A stretch of 64,000 nucleotides of DNA from Catellatospora sichuanensis (GCF_007483665.1 NZ_ML660185.1:331803-395802), one strand, 5' to 3'. Shown: positions 25,881 through 35,645, counted from the first letter of the stretch. Numbers and translations: made by a program. Notes: generated from the letters alone by a model not told the origin.

Positions 25881-27854
25881 ATGGACGCTCAGCTCGCCGA
25901 TCCCCTCCTCGGCACGCTCGTCGACGGACGCCTGCGCATCCGCGGATGCGTGGCCCGTGGCGGCATGACGACGGTCTACGCCGCGGTGGACGAGCGCCTG
26001 GGCCGTACCGTCGCGCTCAAGATGATCCACCCGCCGCAGCCGCGCCGGGGCCAGGCCGCGGCCTTCCACGCCGACCGCTTCGCCGAGGAGGCGACGGGGC
26101 TGGCCCGGTTGACGCATCCGAACGTGGCCGCGTTCTACGGCCAGGGCGTGCACGGCGGCTTCCCCTACCTGGTGACCGAGTTCGTGCGCGGCCGTACCCT
26201 GCGCGACATCCTCGACGAGCGCCGGCGGCTCAGCCCGGCGGAGGCGCTCGCGGTGACCGAGCAGGTGCTGGCGGCGCTGGCCGCGGCGCACCGCACCGGG
26301 CTGGTGCACCGCGCGGTGAAGCCGGAGAACATCATGGTGGCCGAAGCGCCCGGCGGCGGCCACGACCTGACCGAAGCGGTGGTCAAGGTGACCGACCTCG
26401 GGCTCGCCGACGCCGTCGAGGCAGGCGGGGCGGAGCCGTCGATCAGCGCCGCGTACGTCGCGCCGGAGTTCGTCTCCGACGGCCGCGTCGATCCGCGCGG
26501 CGACGTGTACGGCGTCGGGATCATGCTGTTCGAGCTGCTCACCGGCCGCGTGCCGTATCAGGGCGAGCGCCCGGTCGAGGTGGCCTGGCAGCATGTCGAA
26601 CATGACGTGCCCGCGCCGTCGCAGGTGGTCGGCGGGCTGCCGCCGATGCTCGACGACCTCGTCGCCTCGGCCACGCGGCGCGCCCCGGGCGCCCGGTTCA
26701 TGGACGCCGGCGCGATGCTGTCCGCGGTGCAGTCGGCCCGCCACGGCGTCGCCGACGCCACCACGCGGATGCGCCAGGTAGCGCAGGAGACCATGGTGGT
26801 CAGCCAGGTTCAGTCCGCTGACCGCCCGTCCTGGGCCCGGCTGCACGACGAGCCGGCCGAGCCGCGTACGCGCGCCGCGACGGCGTCGGTGTCCGCGTCC
26901 CCGTTGGCGGGCCTGCTGGCGCAGGCGAAGCAGCAGTACACGCGGCTGATGGGCGATCCGCGCGGGCGGATGGGGCTGACGGCGGGCGCGGTCGTGCTGG
27001 TGCTGCTGGTGCTCACCGGCGGCTACTACCTGGCATTCGGCCGCTACGACAGCACGCCGCAGCTGTTGAACCTGTCCAAGGAGCAGGCCGAGTCCACGCT
27101 GCGCGGCGCGGGTCTGGAGTTCGTCTACGCCAAGCCGCTGTTCCGCGAGGACGTGCCCAAGGACGTGGTGCTCCAGCAGGACCCGGCCGCCGGTGAGGAC
27201 GTGCTCAGCGGCGGCACGGTGACGCTGACCCTGTCCGCCGGCCCCGAGCGCTACGTGGTGCCCGATGTTTCCGGCAAGCCCTGGGACCAGGCCGTCGCCG
27301 ACCTGCAGGCCGAGCCGCTGAAGCTGAAGCCGGCGAAGGCCGGGGAGAAGTACAGCGACCTGGTCCCGAAGGGCTCGGTGCTGGAGACCGTGCCCAAGGC
27401 GGGTGACGAGGTCGAGGTCGGTGCCGCGGTCAAGGTGGTCCTCAGCAAGGGCCGTGCCCCGGTGAGCGTGCCGTCGGTGGAGGGCAAGCCGCTGGCCGAG
27501 GCGAGGTCGATCCTCGAGGGCCTGGGGCTGCGGGTCGAGGTGGAGCAGGTCGACTCGGACAAGCCCTTCGACACCGTGGTCAAGCAGGACCCGGTGCTGG
27601 GCACCGGGGTCGAGCGCGGTGCCGTGGTGAAGCTGCAGGTGAGCAAGAACGCCGCAGGCACGGTCATGCCCGAGCTGCGCAACTCGGGTTGCGGGGACGC
27701 GGAGAACCAACTGACCGCGATGGGCCTGCGCGTCGATGTGCGCGGGGTCCGCGGGGACAAGAACCAGTACCGGGTGGAGCGGCAGTTCCCGAACGCGGGC
27801 AGCAGGATCCAGCCGGGGCAGCGCGTCGTGATCAGGTGTGAACAGCGGCGTTGA
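25881..27854 (+). CDS. PASTA-domain Ser/Thr kinase homologue lacking the catalytic aspartate (probable pseudokinase)
   Basis: A 657-residue PknB/Stk1-like membrane protein. The kinase-like domain spans about residues 14-285, one membrane helix about 364-386, and four PASTA repeats about 390-657, the peptidoglycan/muropeptide sensors that face outside. The ATP-site lysine (Lys47, VALKMI) and the metal-binding DLG (Asp172) are present. The catalytic loop, however, reads LVHRAVKPENIM: the HRD aspartate is alanine (codon GCG at 26313-26315). The glycine loop is also degenerate (VARGGMTTVY). It may bind ATP without phosphotransfer and act as a scaffold or sensor for cell-wall control. ATG 25881 is preferred over far-upstream starts; TAGACT lies eight bases before it. 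A 38-bp palindrome ends the gene. Confidence 0.88.
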   Translation: MDAQLADPLLGTLVDGRLRIRGCVARGGMTTVYAAVDERLGRTVALKMIHPPQPRRGQAAAFHADRFAEEATGLARLTHPNVAAFYGQGVHGGFPYLVTEFVRGRTLRDILDERRRLSPAEALAVTEQVLAALAAAHRTGLVHRAVKPENIMVAEAPGGGHDLTEAVVKVTDLGLADAVEAGGAEPSISAAYVAPEFVSDGRVDPRGDVYGVGIMLFELLTGRVPYQGERPVEVAWQHVEHDVPAPSQVVGGLPPMLDDLVASATRRAPGARFMDAGAMLSAVQSARHGVADATTRMRQVAQETMVVSQVQSADRPSWARLHDEPAEPRTRAATASVSASPLAGLLAQAKQQYTRLMGDPRGRMGLTAGAVVLVLLVLTGGYYLAFGRYDSTPQLLNLSKEQAESTLRGAGLEFVYAKPLFREDVPKDVVLQQDPAAGEDVLSGGTVTLTLSAGPERYVVPDVSGKPWDQAVADLQAEPLKLKPAKAGEKYSDLVPKGSVLETVPKAGDEVEVGAAVKVVLSKGRAPVSVPSVEGKPLAEARSILEGLGLRVEVEQVDSDKPFDTVVKQDPVLGTGVERGAVVKLQVSKNAAGTVMPELRNSGCGDAENQLTAMGLRVDVRGVRGDKNQYRVERQFPNAGSRIQPGQRVVIRCEQRR

Positions 27855-27862
27855 GCGTCACG

Positions 27863-27900
27863 CGGGCGGGGGCATCGTAAATTTACGATGCCCCCGCCCG
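27863..27900. terminator. 38-bp perfect palindrome, bidirectional terminator
   Basis: Bases 27863-27900 form one uninterrupted perfect palindrome: GC-rich outer arms (CGGGCGGGGGCATC) and the AT centre GTAAATTTAC. It lies between the stops of convergent genes (27854 and 27911) and gives a terminator with a partial T or A run in both directions. Confidence 0.85.
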
Positions 27901-27910
27901 TCGGATGCCT

Positions 27911-28891
27911 TCAGGCTGTGCGGCGGCGCACGATCCAGAGCGCGGCGGCGAGCAGCGCGGCCGCCAGGCCGAGAAACACCGCCGACTCGACCAGCTGCAT
28001 GGTGAGAAAGCTGCTGCCGGGGTGGTACTCCGCGTAGTGGCGCAGGCCGTGGTCGGCCAGGTAGCGCTCGATCGGGGTGCCCGCGCCGTACACGGCTTCG
28101 TGCCCGCCGTACACCTCGCGCACGATCGCGGTCTCCTCGCGGTCGCTGAGCCGGTGGCCCGTGGCGTCGATCCAGCCGTCCGCGACGACCCAGTCGTGCT
28201 CGGGCCGCCAGCCGGGGTCCGCCGTGACGCCGGGATCGGTGATCCGGACCAGCGGAGTCAGCAGGTAGGGCCGCACCGCCTCCTCCATCGGCAGCCGGAC
28301 CGCCAGGTAGACGGCGAGCGTGGCGCCCATGGCGGCGATGGTGCGCCGCAGCAGCGCCCCACCCAGCACGCCGACCGCGAATGCGAACAGGGTGACCGCG
28401 ACCAGGCTGGGGGCGGCGATCACGAACGCGGTGGTGCGCATCCGGCCGTCGATCGCGTCCAGCGGGGCGCGCCACCAGGTGAACAGGGCCGAGCACGCCA
28501 GGGCCAGGGCGGCGAGACCCGCGCCGACCGCGATCAGCCTGGTCACCAGCCACCGGGTGCGGGTGACGCTCTGGGTGAACGCCAGTCGCCAGGTGCCCTG
28601 CTCGAACTCGCGTGCCAGCAGCGGCGCACCGACGAAGACCCCCGCGAGCGCGGGCAGCAGGGCCACCCAGATGAACCGGTTGCCCCATTCGGAGTGCCGG
28701 TCGAGGAACTGCGTGACGAGCTGCCCGCAGCCGGTGCCGGCAGGGTTCGCGACGCAGGCGGCGACACCGTCGGCGGTGTACTCGGCGTGCATGGCCGTGC
28801 CCGTGATCAGCAGCGGGACCGCGACGCAGGCCAGCAGCAGCACGCAGGCCAGCAGTTCGGCGCGGTGCTGGCGCCAGGTGACCCACAGCAT
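27911..28891 (-). CDS. ABC-2 type transporter permease
   Basis: A 326-residue membrane protein with about six helices. The first is near residues 13-37 (LLACVLLLACVAVPLLITGTA), and a long extracytoplasmic stretch (about 195-285, rich in Tyr, His, Asp and Arg) precedes the last helix (VESAVFLGLAAALLAAALWIV). The conserved cytoplasmic motif REFEQGTWRLAFTQSVTRTRWLVTR is characteristic of permeases paired with GntR/YtrA-type ABC operons. The ATG lies two bases after the stop of the ATPase gene, so it is the last gene of a three-gene operon GntR-ATPase-permease. The substrate is unknown; cell-wall antibiotic export is common for this class. Confidence 0.88.
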   Translation of the reverse strand: MLWVTWRQHRAELLACVLLLACVAVPLLITGTAMHAEYTADGVAACVANPAGTGCGQLVTQFLDRHSEWGNRFIWVALLPALAGVFVGAPLLAREFEQGTWRLAFTQSVTRTRWLVTRLIAVGAGLAALALACSALFTWWRAPLDAIDGRMRTTAFVIAAPSLVAVTLFAFAVGVLGGALLRRTIAAMGATLAVYLAVRLPMEEAVRPYLLTPLVRITDPGVTADPGWRPEHDWVVADGWIDATGHRLSDREETAIVREVYGGHEAVYGAGTPIERYLADHGLRHYAEYHPGSSFLTMQLVESAVFLGLAAALLAAALWIVRRRTA

Positions 28892-28893
28892 GT

Positions 28894-29859
28894 TCAGGCC
28901 TGCCTTTCGGCTGCGGACGGGTCGGTGACGATGCTGAGGCGTCGGCCCGGTCCGGCCGGCTCCGGCGGTGGCGGGCTCGCCGCCTGCGGCGGTTCGGTGT
29001 CGGGGCGCGCCAGGTATGCCAGCACAAGGTCCTCCAGCCCGACCGGGTTGGCCTCCCAGCGCGGGTGCGCGGGCATCCCGACGGGCTGGCGCACCAGCAG
29101 GTGGCTGTGCCGCGTGCCGTGGGTGGCCGCGATCAGCCCGGCTACGCCGGCGGTGTCGTCGGTGCGCGGGCCGGTGAGCATCCGGTGCCCGGCGATCAGG
29201 TCGTCGATGTCGCCGGTCAGCCGCACCCGGCCCTGGTGCAGCAGCACCACGTGGTCGCAGACCCGCTCCAGCTCGGTGACCACATGCGAGGAGAGCAGCA
29301 CCGTCAGGTCCGCCTCGGCGACCGCTTCGACCAGGGTCTTCATGAACTCGCGACGGGCGAGCGGGTCGAGGCTGGCCACCGGTTCGTCGAGCACCAGCAG
29401 GCGGGGCTGCTTGGCCAGGGCCAGGGTCAGCGCGACCTGGGCCTGCTGGCCGCCGGAGAGCCGGTCGGCGCGGTGCTCGGTGGGGATGCCGAGTTCGCGC
29501 AGTCGGCGCTCGGCTCCGGGCCGGTCGAACCGCGGGTTCATGGAATTGCCGTAGCGCAGCATGTCGGCGACGCTGAAGCCCCGGTAGAGCGGGTGGTCCT
29601 GGGCGACGAAGCCGACCTCGGCGAGTCCGGCGGGGGAGTCCATGCGCAGCGGCCGCCCGAACATCGACACGGTGCCCTCGGTGGGCTTGAGCAGGCCGAT
29701 GGCCAGCTGAAGCAGCGTGGTCTTGCCCGCGCCGTTCGCGCCGACCAGGCCGATGACGTTGCCCTGGGGCAGGTCGAGACTGCAATCGCGCAGCGCCCAG
29801 GTGCGCCGGCCGTAGCGCTTGCCGAGACCGCTGAACCGCAGCGCGGAGGTGCCGGTCAT
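28894..29859 (-). CDS. ABC transporter ATP-binding protein
   Basis: A 321-residue ATPase. Walker A GANGAGKTT (about residue 41), Q-loop FVAQD, signature LSGGQQAQV (about 134), Walker B RLLVLDEPVASLD and switch region LLSSHVVTEL are all present. A C-terminal extension of about 90 residues ends in a Pro/Glu-rich tail. It powers the downstream permease. Its start overlaps the GntR stop (ATGA) and its stop lies two bases before the permease ATG, so the three are translationally coupled. Confidence 0.92.
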   Translation of the reverse strand: MTGTSALRFSGLGKRYGRRTWALRDCSLDLPQGNVIGLVGANGAGKTTLLQLAIGLLKPTEGTVSMFGRPLRMDSPAGLAEVGFVAQDHPLYRGFSVADMLRYGNSMNPRFDRPGAERRLRELGIPTEHRADRLSGGQQAQVALTLALAKQPRLLVLDEPVASLDPLARREFMKTLVEAVAEADLTVLLSSHVVTELERVCDHVVLLHQGRVRLTGDIDDLIAGHRMLTGPRTDDTAGVAGLIAATHGTRHSHLLVRQPVGMPAHPRWEANPVGLEDLVLAYLARPDTEPPQAASPPPPEPAGPGRRLSIVTDPSAAERQA

Positions 29860-30257
29860 GCCGCGTCCGCCCGGGTGGGGGCCTGCCCGTCGTCGAGCAC
29901 CGTGGTGACCAGGGCGCGCACCTGCTCGGGTGCGAGACCCGCCGCTTGTGCGGCGCGCACCCAGGCGCGCAGCTGGGCCGCGAGCTTGAGGTGCACGGCG
30001 TGCGGCACCTGGTCGGCGCGGCCGATGACGAAGGTGCCCTGCCCGGCCCGGGGCGCGGCGAGCCCGGCGCGTTCCATCTCCCGGTACGCCTTGGCGACGG
30101 TGTTCGGGTTGACGACCAGCGCCGCCGCCACCTCCCGCACGGTCGGCAGCTGCTCGCCGTCGACCAGGTAGCCGAGCAGCAGCCCGCGGCGCACCTGCTC
30201 GACGAGTTGCAGGTAGGTTGGCACCCCCGACCGGGAGTCAAGACGGAACGCGAACAC
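29856..30257 (-). CDS. GntR family regulator, YtrA subfamily
   Basis: A 133-residue repressor. The winged helix covers about residues 8-72 (GVPTYLQLVEQVRRGLL, EQLPTVREVAAALVVNPNTVAKAYREMERAGL, GQGTFV); the short C-terminal helical part (about 85-125) is the YtrA-type dimer domain. I prefer GTG 30257 because GAGGTGG stands just before it and family members start close to the FAFRLDSRSGVPTY-like segment; ATG 30272 is an alternative. It heads the operon with an ABC ATPase and permease, and a GTGTACTA-N6-TAGTACAC operator lies about 40 bases upstream, so it very likely represses its own operon. Confidence 0.87.
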   Translation of the reverse strand: MFAFRLDSRSGVPTYLQLVEQVRRGLLLGYLVDGEQLPTVREVAAALVVNPNTVAKAYREMERAGLAAPRAGQGTFVIGRADQVPHAVHLKLAAQLRAWVRAAQAAGLAPEQVRALVTTVLDDGQAPTRADAA

Positions 30258-30293
30258 GGCACCACCTCGCATGACAGATCTACTGGTGTATGA

Positions 30294-30315
30294 GTGTACT
30301 AGTTCGATAGTACAC
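30294..30315 (-). promoter_or_regulatory. GntR/YtrA-type operator
   Basis: A perfect inverted repeat GTGTACTA-N6-TAGTACAC, AT-rich against a GC-rich background and lying in the promoter region of the GntR-ABC operon. Matches the AGTGTACTA-type sites of the YtrA subfamily. Confidence 0.7.
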
Positions 30316-30593
30316 ACGAGATCTTGGCGCGCAAGAGCGGAGCGCGAGGGCCGGGATGGTCGGCTGCCAGGCGTGGCCCGGGCTCGGGGCGGTCAGTGGA
30401 GCTTCTCGGCGAGTACGAGTCCGAGCGCGCTCAGCAGCGCCGATCCGACGGCGGTGGGGTGTGGGGGCGGCGCAGGTCACAGTGCTGTCAGGGGCGCGTC
30501 AAGAAAGCCGCGGCGGTCGTAGCGATGGCGTCAAGAGCGCTCACGTGAGCCGTTTTCGGGAGTTCGATTACTCCGTTCCCGTCCGGGCTTGCC

Positions 30594-30615
30594 CGCCGGT
30601 CGGCGAACGACCGGC
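30594..30615 (+). other. Leader hairpin upstream of the kdp operon
   Basis: Arms GCCGGTC (30594-30600) and GACCGGC (30609-30615) with an 8-base loop, 37 bases before the first small kdp reading frame. Function unknown. Confidence 0.35.
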
Positions 30616-30651
30616 AGACGACCCGACAACGCATTGATGAGGAGGCGCGTG

Positions 30652-30735
30652 ATGGCCGATCTGGCTTACGTGCTGCTCACGGTGGGTCTGTTCGCAGTGC
30701 TCGCCCTCGTCGTACGAGGAGTGGAGCGGCTGTGA
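30652..30735 (+). CDS. Small single-helix membrane protein ahead of kdpF
   Basis: A 27-residue frame: [20 protein letters not shown] followed by VRGVERL, a single membrane helix with a basic end. It has a good ribosome site (GAGGAGG, about seven to ten bases before the ATG). Its TGA overlaps the GTG of kdpF (CTGTGA), so the two are coupled. Its small size and position suggest an accessory peptide of the Kdp complex or a KdpF-like paralogue. I recall similar tiny frames before kdpF in related actinobacteria but cannot verify this here. Confidence 0.65.
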   Translation: MADLAYVLLTVGLFAVLALVVRGVERL

Positions 30736-30818
30736 CGGCCAACCTGATCGGCTTGGTGATCGCCTGCGCATTGGCGGTCTTCCTGGTCTTCGCCCTGCTG
30801 TTCCCCGAGAAGTTCTGA
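30732..30818 (+). CDS. kdpF: Potassium-transporting ATPase subunit KdpF
   Basis: A 28-residue protein made of one membrane helix ending in LLFPEKF, the typical KdpF C-terminus (L-x-x-P-E-x-F). KdpF stabilises the KdpFABC complex. It starts with GTG overlapping the stop of the preceding tiny frame and lies 23 bases before kdpA, with GAAGAGAG upstream of the kdpA ATG. Confidence 0.85.
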   Translation: MTANLIGLVIACALAVFLVFALLFPEKF

Positions 30819-30841
30819 CGATCGAAGAGAGCTGTCCGCAG

Positions 30842-32512
30842 ATGAGCACGACAACCGCGGGAGTGCTGTTCATTCTCTCGCTCATCGCCGCGCTGGCGGT
30901 CGCGTACCGCTACCTCGGTGACTACATGTTCCGCGTGGTCGCCGGGGAGCGCCACCACCGCGTCGAGCGCGGCATCTACCGGGTGCTCGGCGTCGACCCG
31001 GACGCGGAGCAGTCCTGGGGCGTGTACGCCCGCAGCGTTCTGGCGTTCTCGCTGATCTCGATCCTGGGCCTGTTCGCCTTCCTGCGCCTGGAGGACCTGA
31101 TCTTCAAGGTGCCGGACTTCGCGACCCCGATCGGCGAGCGCGTCTTCCCGCACCTGGCCTGGAATACGGCGGTCAGCTTCGTGACCAACACGAACTGGCA
31201 GGCCTACTCCGGCGAGGCGGCGATGACGCACTTCGTCCAGATGGCCGGTCTGGCGGTGCAGAACTTCGTCTCCGCGGCCGTGGGTATCGCGGTGGCGGTG
31301 GCGCTGGTCCGCGGCTTCGCCCGGCGCAGGAGCGAGCAGCTCGGCAACTTCTGGGTCGACCTGACCCGGATTGCGCTGCGCATCCTGCTGCCGCTGTCCG
31401 TCGTGGCGGCCGTGGTGCTGCTCGTCGGGGGCGTGGTGCAGAACCTGACCGACGGCACCACGCTGTCCACCCTGACCGGTGCGCAGCAGCACATCACCGG
31501 CGGCCCGGTGGCCAGCCAAGAGGTGATCAAGGAGCTCGGCACCAACGGCGGCGGCTTCTACAACGTCAACTCCGCGCACCCGTTCGAGAACCCGAACGCG
31601 TGGACGGACTGGCTGGAGATCTTCCTGCTGACGGTCATCCCGTTCTCGCTGCCGCGGGTCTTCGGCCGGATGGTCAAGGACAACCGGCAGGGCTACGCGA
31701 TCCTGGCCGTGATGGCCATCATCGCCGTCGCGAGTGTCGCGCTCACCAACGTGTTCGAGCTGGGTCACGCCGGCACGGTGTCGCAGGCGGTCGGGGCGGC
31801 CCTCGAGGGCAAGGACATCCGGTTCGGGGTGTCGAACTCGGCGACCTTCGCCGCCGCGACGACGCTGACGTCGACCGGAGCGGTGAACTCGTTCCACGAC
31901 TCGTACACCGCGCTCGGCGGCATGATGCCGATCGTCAACATGATGCTCGGCGAGGTCGCGCCCGGCGGTGTCGGTTCAGGCCTGTACGGCATGCTGGTCA
32001 TCGCGGTGATCACGGTGTTCGTCGCCGGCCTGATGGTCGGCCGCACCCCGGAGTACCTGGGCAAGAAGATCGGCGCCCGCGAGATCAAGTTCGCGTCGAT
32101 GTACTTCCTGATCACCCCGGCGCTGGTGCTGACCGGCGTCGCCGCCGCGATGGCCACGGGCCACTGGCAGACGCAGCTCAACGTCGGCCCGCACGGCTTC
32201 TCCGAGGTCGTGTACGCGTTCACCTCCGCGGCCAACAACAACGGCTCGGCCTTCGCGGGCATCACGGTCAACACGCCTTGGTGGGACACCGCGCTCGGCC
32301 TGGCCATGCTGCTCGGCCGCTTCCTGCCGCTCATCTTCGTGCTGGGCCTGGCCGGTTCGCTGGCCCGGCAGGCGCCGACCCCGGCGTCGGCGGGCACGCT
32401 GCCGACCGACAAGCCGCTGTTCATCGGCATGGTCGTCGGTGTCGTCGTGATCCTGGTGGCCCTGACCTTCCTGCCCGCACTCGCCCTCGGCCCACTGGCC
32501 GAAGGCCTGTGA
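30842..32512 (+). CDS. kdpA: Potassium-transporting ATPase subunit A
   Basis: A 556-residue membrane subunit that selects and passes K+ ions. About ten helices and the family hallmarks are visible: the pore-loop segment [18 protein letters not shown] (about residues 230-247), [10 protein letters not shown] (about 117) and [11 protein letters not shown] in the third pore region. Length matches the family (550-560). It forms the K+ channel-like part of KdpFABC, which brings in potassium at low external levels or under osmotic stress. It is the third gene of the operon, 33 bases before kdpB. Confidence 0.97.
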   Translation: MSTTTAGVLFILSLIAALAVAYRYLGDYMFRVVAGERHHRVERGIYRVLGVDPDAEQSWGVYARSVLAFSLISILGLFAFLRLEDLIFKVPDFATPIGERVFPHLAWNTAVSFVTNTNWQAYSGEAAMTHFVQMAGLAVQNFVSAAVGIAVAVALVRGFARRRSEQLGNFWVDLTRIALRILLPLSVVAAVVLLVGGVVQNLTDGTTLSTLTGAQQHITGGPVASQEVIKELGTNGGGFYNVNSAHPFENPNAWTDWLEIFLLTVIPFSLPRVFGRMVKDNRQGYAILAVMAIIAVASVALTNVFELGHAGTVSQAVGAALEGKDIRFGVSNSATFAAATTLTSTGAVNSFHDSYTALGGMMPIVNMMLGEVAPGGVGSGLYGMLVIAVITVFVAGLMVGRTPEYLGKKIGAREIKFASMYFLITPALVLTGVAAAMATGHWQTQLNVGPHGFSEVVYAFTSAANNNGSAFAGITVNTPWWDTALGLAMLLGRFLPLIFVLGLAGSLARQAPTPASAGTLPTDKPLFIGMVVGVVVILVALTFLPALALGPLAEGL

Positions 32513-32545
32513 TCCGGCCTGCGCAGAAACAGACAAGGATAAGAA

Positions 32546-34759
32546 ATGACTGTCACATCAGTGGCATCGGAGAATCCGCGGGCGCAGTCGCGAAAGGTCG
32601 GCGGCGGACTGCTCGACCCGCAGCAGCTGTGGCGCTCGCTGCCCGACGCGCTGCGCAAGCTCAACCCGGCGACGCTGTGGCGCAACCCGGTCATGCTGAT
32701 CGTCGAGGTCGGCGCGGTGTTCACCACGTTGCTGGCGATCACGCAGCCGTCCTGGTTCTCCTGGGCGATCACGGTCTGGCTCTGGCTGACGGTGGTCTTC
32801 GCCAACCTGGCCGAGGCGGTGGCCGAGGGCCGGGGCAAGGCACAGGCCGCGACGCTGCGCAGCGCCAAGAAGGACACCATGGCCAGGCGGCTGGTCGGCT
32901 GGTCCGAGGGTGCCGCGGCGACGCAGTACCGCGAGGAGCCGGTCGCGGCGTCGGCGCTGGCCCAGGGCGACCTCGTGGTCGTCGAGGCGGGCCAGGTCAT
33001 CCCCGGTGACGGCGACGTGGTCGAGGGCATCGCCAGCGTCGACGAGTCGGCGATCACCGGCGAGTCTGCTCCGGTCATCCGCGAGTCCGGCGGCGACCGC
33101 AGCGCGGTCACCGGCGGTACGAAGGTGCTGTCCGACCGGATCGTCGTGCGGATCACCCAGCAGCCGGGACAGAGCTTCATCGACCGCATGATCGCACTCG
33201 TCGAGGGCGCCAACCGGCAGAAGACCCCCAACGAGATCGCGCTCAACATCCTCCTCGCGGCGCTGACCGTCATCTTCCTGCTGGCCGTGGTCACGCTGCA
33301 GCCGATGGCGATCTACGCCAAGAACTGGCAGGCCGCCGCCCCGGACACCGCCTCGTTCGGCCCGGACGGCATCAGCGGCATCGTGCTCGTCTCGCTGCTG
33401 GTCTGCCTCATCCCCACCACCATCGGGGCGCTGCTGTCCGCGATCGGCATCGCCGGCATGGACCGCCTGGTGCAGCGCAACGTCCTCGCCATGAGCGGCC
33501 GGGCCGTCGAGGCCGCGGGCGACGTCAACACCCTGCTGCTGGACAAGACCGGCACGATCACCCTGGGCAACCGCCAGGCGTGGCAGTTCCTGCCCGCCGC
33601 AGGGGTCTCCGAGGAGGCGCTCGCCGACGCGGCACAGCTGTCCAGCCTCGCCGACGAGACGCCCGAGGGCCGCTCGATCGTGGTGCTGGCCAAGGAGCGG
33701 TACGGCCTGCGCGCCCGCGAGGAGGGCGTGATGCCGCACGCCACCTTCATCCCGTTCACCGCGCAGACCCGCATGTCGGGGGTCGACCTGGCGGAGGACG
33801 GCACTGGCGCCGCGCGGAGTGCGCCGGCGAGCCCCGCAAGCGGCGGCGACGGCGGCACCGTCCGGCAGGTCCGCAAGGGCGCGTCCGCGGCGGTCATGAA
33901 GTGGGTCCGCGACCACGGCGGCCACCCCTCCGACGACGTCGGCCCGGCCGTGGACGCCATCTCCGGCCAGGGCGGCACGCCGCTGGTGGTCGCCGAGCTG
34001 GTCCCTGGGCGGCCGGCCCGCGCGCTGGGCGTCATCCACCTCAAGGACGTCGTCAAGTCCGGCATGCGCGAGCGCTTCGACGAGATGCGCCGCATGGGCA
34101 TCCGCACCGTGATGATCACGGGTGACAACCCGCTGACCGCCAAGGCGATCGCCGACGAGGCCGGGGTGGACGACTTCCTGGCCGAGGCGACACCGGAGGA
34201 CAAGCTCGCCCTGATCCGCAAGGAGCAGGAGGGCGGCCGGCTGGTCGCGATGACCGGCGACGGCACCAACGACGCCCCGGCCCTCGCCCAGGCGGACGTG
34301 GGCGTGGCCATGAACACCGGCACATCGGCTGCGAAAGAGGCCGGCAACATGGTCGACCTCGACAGCGATCCCACCAAGCTCATCGAGATCGTCGAGATCG
34401 GCAAGCAGTTGCTGATCACGCGGGGGGCGCTGACCACGTTCTCGATCGCCAACGACATCGCGAAGTACTTCGCGATCATCCCGGCGATGTTCGCGGTGGT
34501 GTACCCGAGCCTGGACGCGCTGAACATCATGCGGCTGTCCAGCCCCGAGTCCGCCATCCTCAGCGCCGTCATCTTCAACGCGCTGATCATCATCGCGCTG
34601 ATCCCGCTGTCCCTGCGCGGCGTGCGCTACACGCCGAGCAGCGCGAGCAAGCTGCTGACCCGCAACCTGTGGATCTACGGCCTCGGCGGCATCATCGCAC
34701 CCTTCCTCGGAATCAAGATCATCGACATGGTCATCTCGCTCATCCCAGGGATCTCATGA
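32546..34759 (+). CDS. kdpB: Potassium-transporting P-type ATPase subunit B
   Basis: A 737-residue P-type ATPase that drives Kdp. The actuator motif AITGESAPV, the phosphorylated aspartate in [10 protein letters not shown] (Asp333), and the hinge [43 protein letters not shown] are intact. It is longer than usual (about 680-700) because of a Gly/Ala/Ser-rich insertion in the nucleotide-binding domain (about residues 415-447, [15 protein letters not shown] ...). The start follows ACAAGGATAAG, a modest ribosome site. The stop overlaps the kdpC ATG. Confidence 0.97.
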   Translation: MTVTSVASENPRAQSRKVGGGLLDPQQLWRSLPDALRKLNPATLWRNPVMLIVEVGAVFTTLLAITQPSWFSWAITVWLWLTVVFANLAEAVAEGRGKAQAATLRSAKKDTMARRLVGWSEGAAATQYREEPVAASALAQGDLVVVEAGQVIPGDGDVVEGIASVDESAITGESAPVIRESGGDRSAVTGGTKVLSDRIVVRITQQPGQSFIDRMIALVEGANRQKTPNEIALNILLAALTVIFLLAVVTLQPMAIYAKNWQAAAPDTASFGPDGISGIVLVSLLVCLIPTTIGALLSAIGIAGMDRLVQRNVLAMSGRAVEAAGDVNTLLLDKTGTITLGNRQAWQFLPAAGVSEEALADAAQLSSLADETPEGRSIVVLAKERYGLRAREEGVMPHATFIPFTAQTRMSGVDLAEDGTGAARSAPASPASGGDGGTVRQVRKGASAAVMKWVRDHGGHPSDDVGPAVDAISGQGGTPLVVAELVPGRPARALGVIHLKDVVKSGMRERFDEMRRMGIRTVMITGDNPLTAKAIADEAGVDDFLAEATPEDKLALIRKEQEGGRLVAMTGDGTNDAPALAQADVGVAMNTGTSAAKEAGNMVDLDSDPTKLIEIVEIGKQLLITRGALTTFSIANDIAKYFAIIPAMFAVVYPSLDALNIMRLSSPESAILSAVIFNALIIIALIPLSLRGVRYTPSSASKLLTRNLWIYGLGGIIAPFLGIKIIDMVISLIPGIS

Positions 34760-35643
34760 TGCGCACTCCCCGTTGGATCTCCCGGCACCTGGCGGCCGTC
34801 CGCGCGCTGGTCTTCTTCACCGTGCTGCTCGGTCTGCTCTACCCGCTGGCCATCACCGGCGTGGCCCAGCTTCCCGGGCTCCGCGACAACGCGAACGGCT
34901 CGCTGATCGAAGTGGACGGCAAGCCCGTGGGCAGCTCGCTCATCGGCCAGTCGTTCACCGACGCCGACGGCAGCCCGGTGAAGAAGTACTTCCAGAGCCG
35001 CCCGTCGGCCTCCGGATACGACCCCGACGCCACCGCCGCCGGCAACCTCGGCCCGGAGAGCATCGAGGACACCCTCGGCGACCCGGCCCTGGACCCGAAC
35101 TCCGCCGACGGCGACGGTAGCAAGCAGGCCCTGCTCACCCAGGTCTGCGCGCGCAGCAAGGCCGTCGGCGAGCTGGAGGGCGTGGACGGCTCCCGGCCGT
35201 ACTGCACCGCCGACGGCGTCGGGGCGGTCCTGCGGGTCTTCTACACCGACGGCCTGTCCGGCAAGGTCACCCGCGCGGTCAGCGTCAACCAGGCCTGCCC
35301 CGCGACGCCGTTCCTGCCCAGCTACGAGGGCGTCGCGGTCGAGTGCGCCAAGTTCGGCGAGGACTACCGCAAGGGCGTGCTCGTCCCGGTCCGGGGCAGC
35401 GCCCCCGAGCAGCCGGCCGTGCCCGCCGACGCGGTCACCGCCAGCGGCAGCTCACTCGACCCGCACATCAGCGTCGACTACGCCGAGCTCCAGGCCGAAC
35501 GCGTCGCCTCGGCCCGCGGCGTACCCGTCGACAAGGTCACCGCCCTGATCGCCGAGCACACCACCGGCCGCGCCCTCGGCTTCATGGGCGAACCCGCCGT
35601 CAACGTCCTCGAGCTGAACCTGGCCCTGGACCGCATCCAGTGA
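34756..35643 (+). CDS. kdpC: Potassium-transporting ATPase subunit C, enlarged
   Basis: A 295-residue single-pass subunit. An N-terminal helix (about 13-35, [20 protein letters not shown]), the conserved SLIGQSFTD...[14 protein letters not shown] segment (about 55-90), and the C-terminal [21 protein letters not shown]...[18 protein letters not shown] are typical of KdpC. Between them sits an extra region of roughly 100-120 residues (about 110-225) with several cysteines (VCARS, PYCTAD, QACPATP, VECAKF) that E. coli-type KdpC (about 190 residues) lacks. ATG 34756 overlaps the kdpB stop; ATG 34759 is also possible. Confidence 0.93.
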   Translation: MMRTPRWISRHLAAVRALVFFTVLLGLLYPLAITGVAQLPGLRDNANGSLIEVDGKPVGSSLIGQSFTDADGSPVKKYFQSRPSASGYDPDATAAGNLGPESIEDTLGDPALDPNSADGDGSKQALLTQVCARSKAVGELEGVDGSRPYCTADGVGAVLRVFYTDGLSGKVTRAVSVNQACPATPFLPSYEGVAVECAKFGEDYRKGVLVPVRGSAPEQPAVPADAVTASGSSLDPHISVDYAELQAERVASARGVPVDKVTALIAEHTTGRALGFMGEPAVNVLELNLALDRIQ

Positions 35644-35645
35644 AA

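Larger units (their letters stand above)
30258..30651. other. 394-bp divergent intergenic region between the GntR and kdp operons
   Basis: It contains the GntR operator (30294-30315) and, nearer kdp, a GCCGGTC/GACCGGC hairpin (30594-30615) in the presumed kdp leader. I see no convincing KdpE box, c-di-AMP riboswitch or gene here; short frames in it look like chance. Confidence 0.6.

Noticed and set aside
30318..30651. c-di-AMP (ydaO) riboswitch or KdpE box before kdp
   Set aside because: No recognisable core motif could be found; only one small hairpin.
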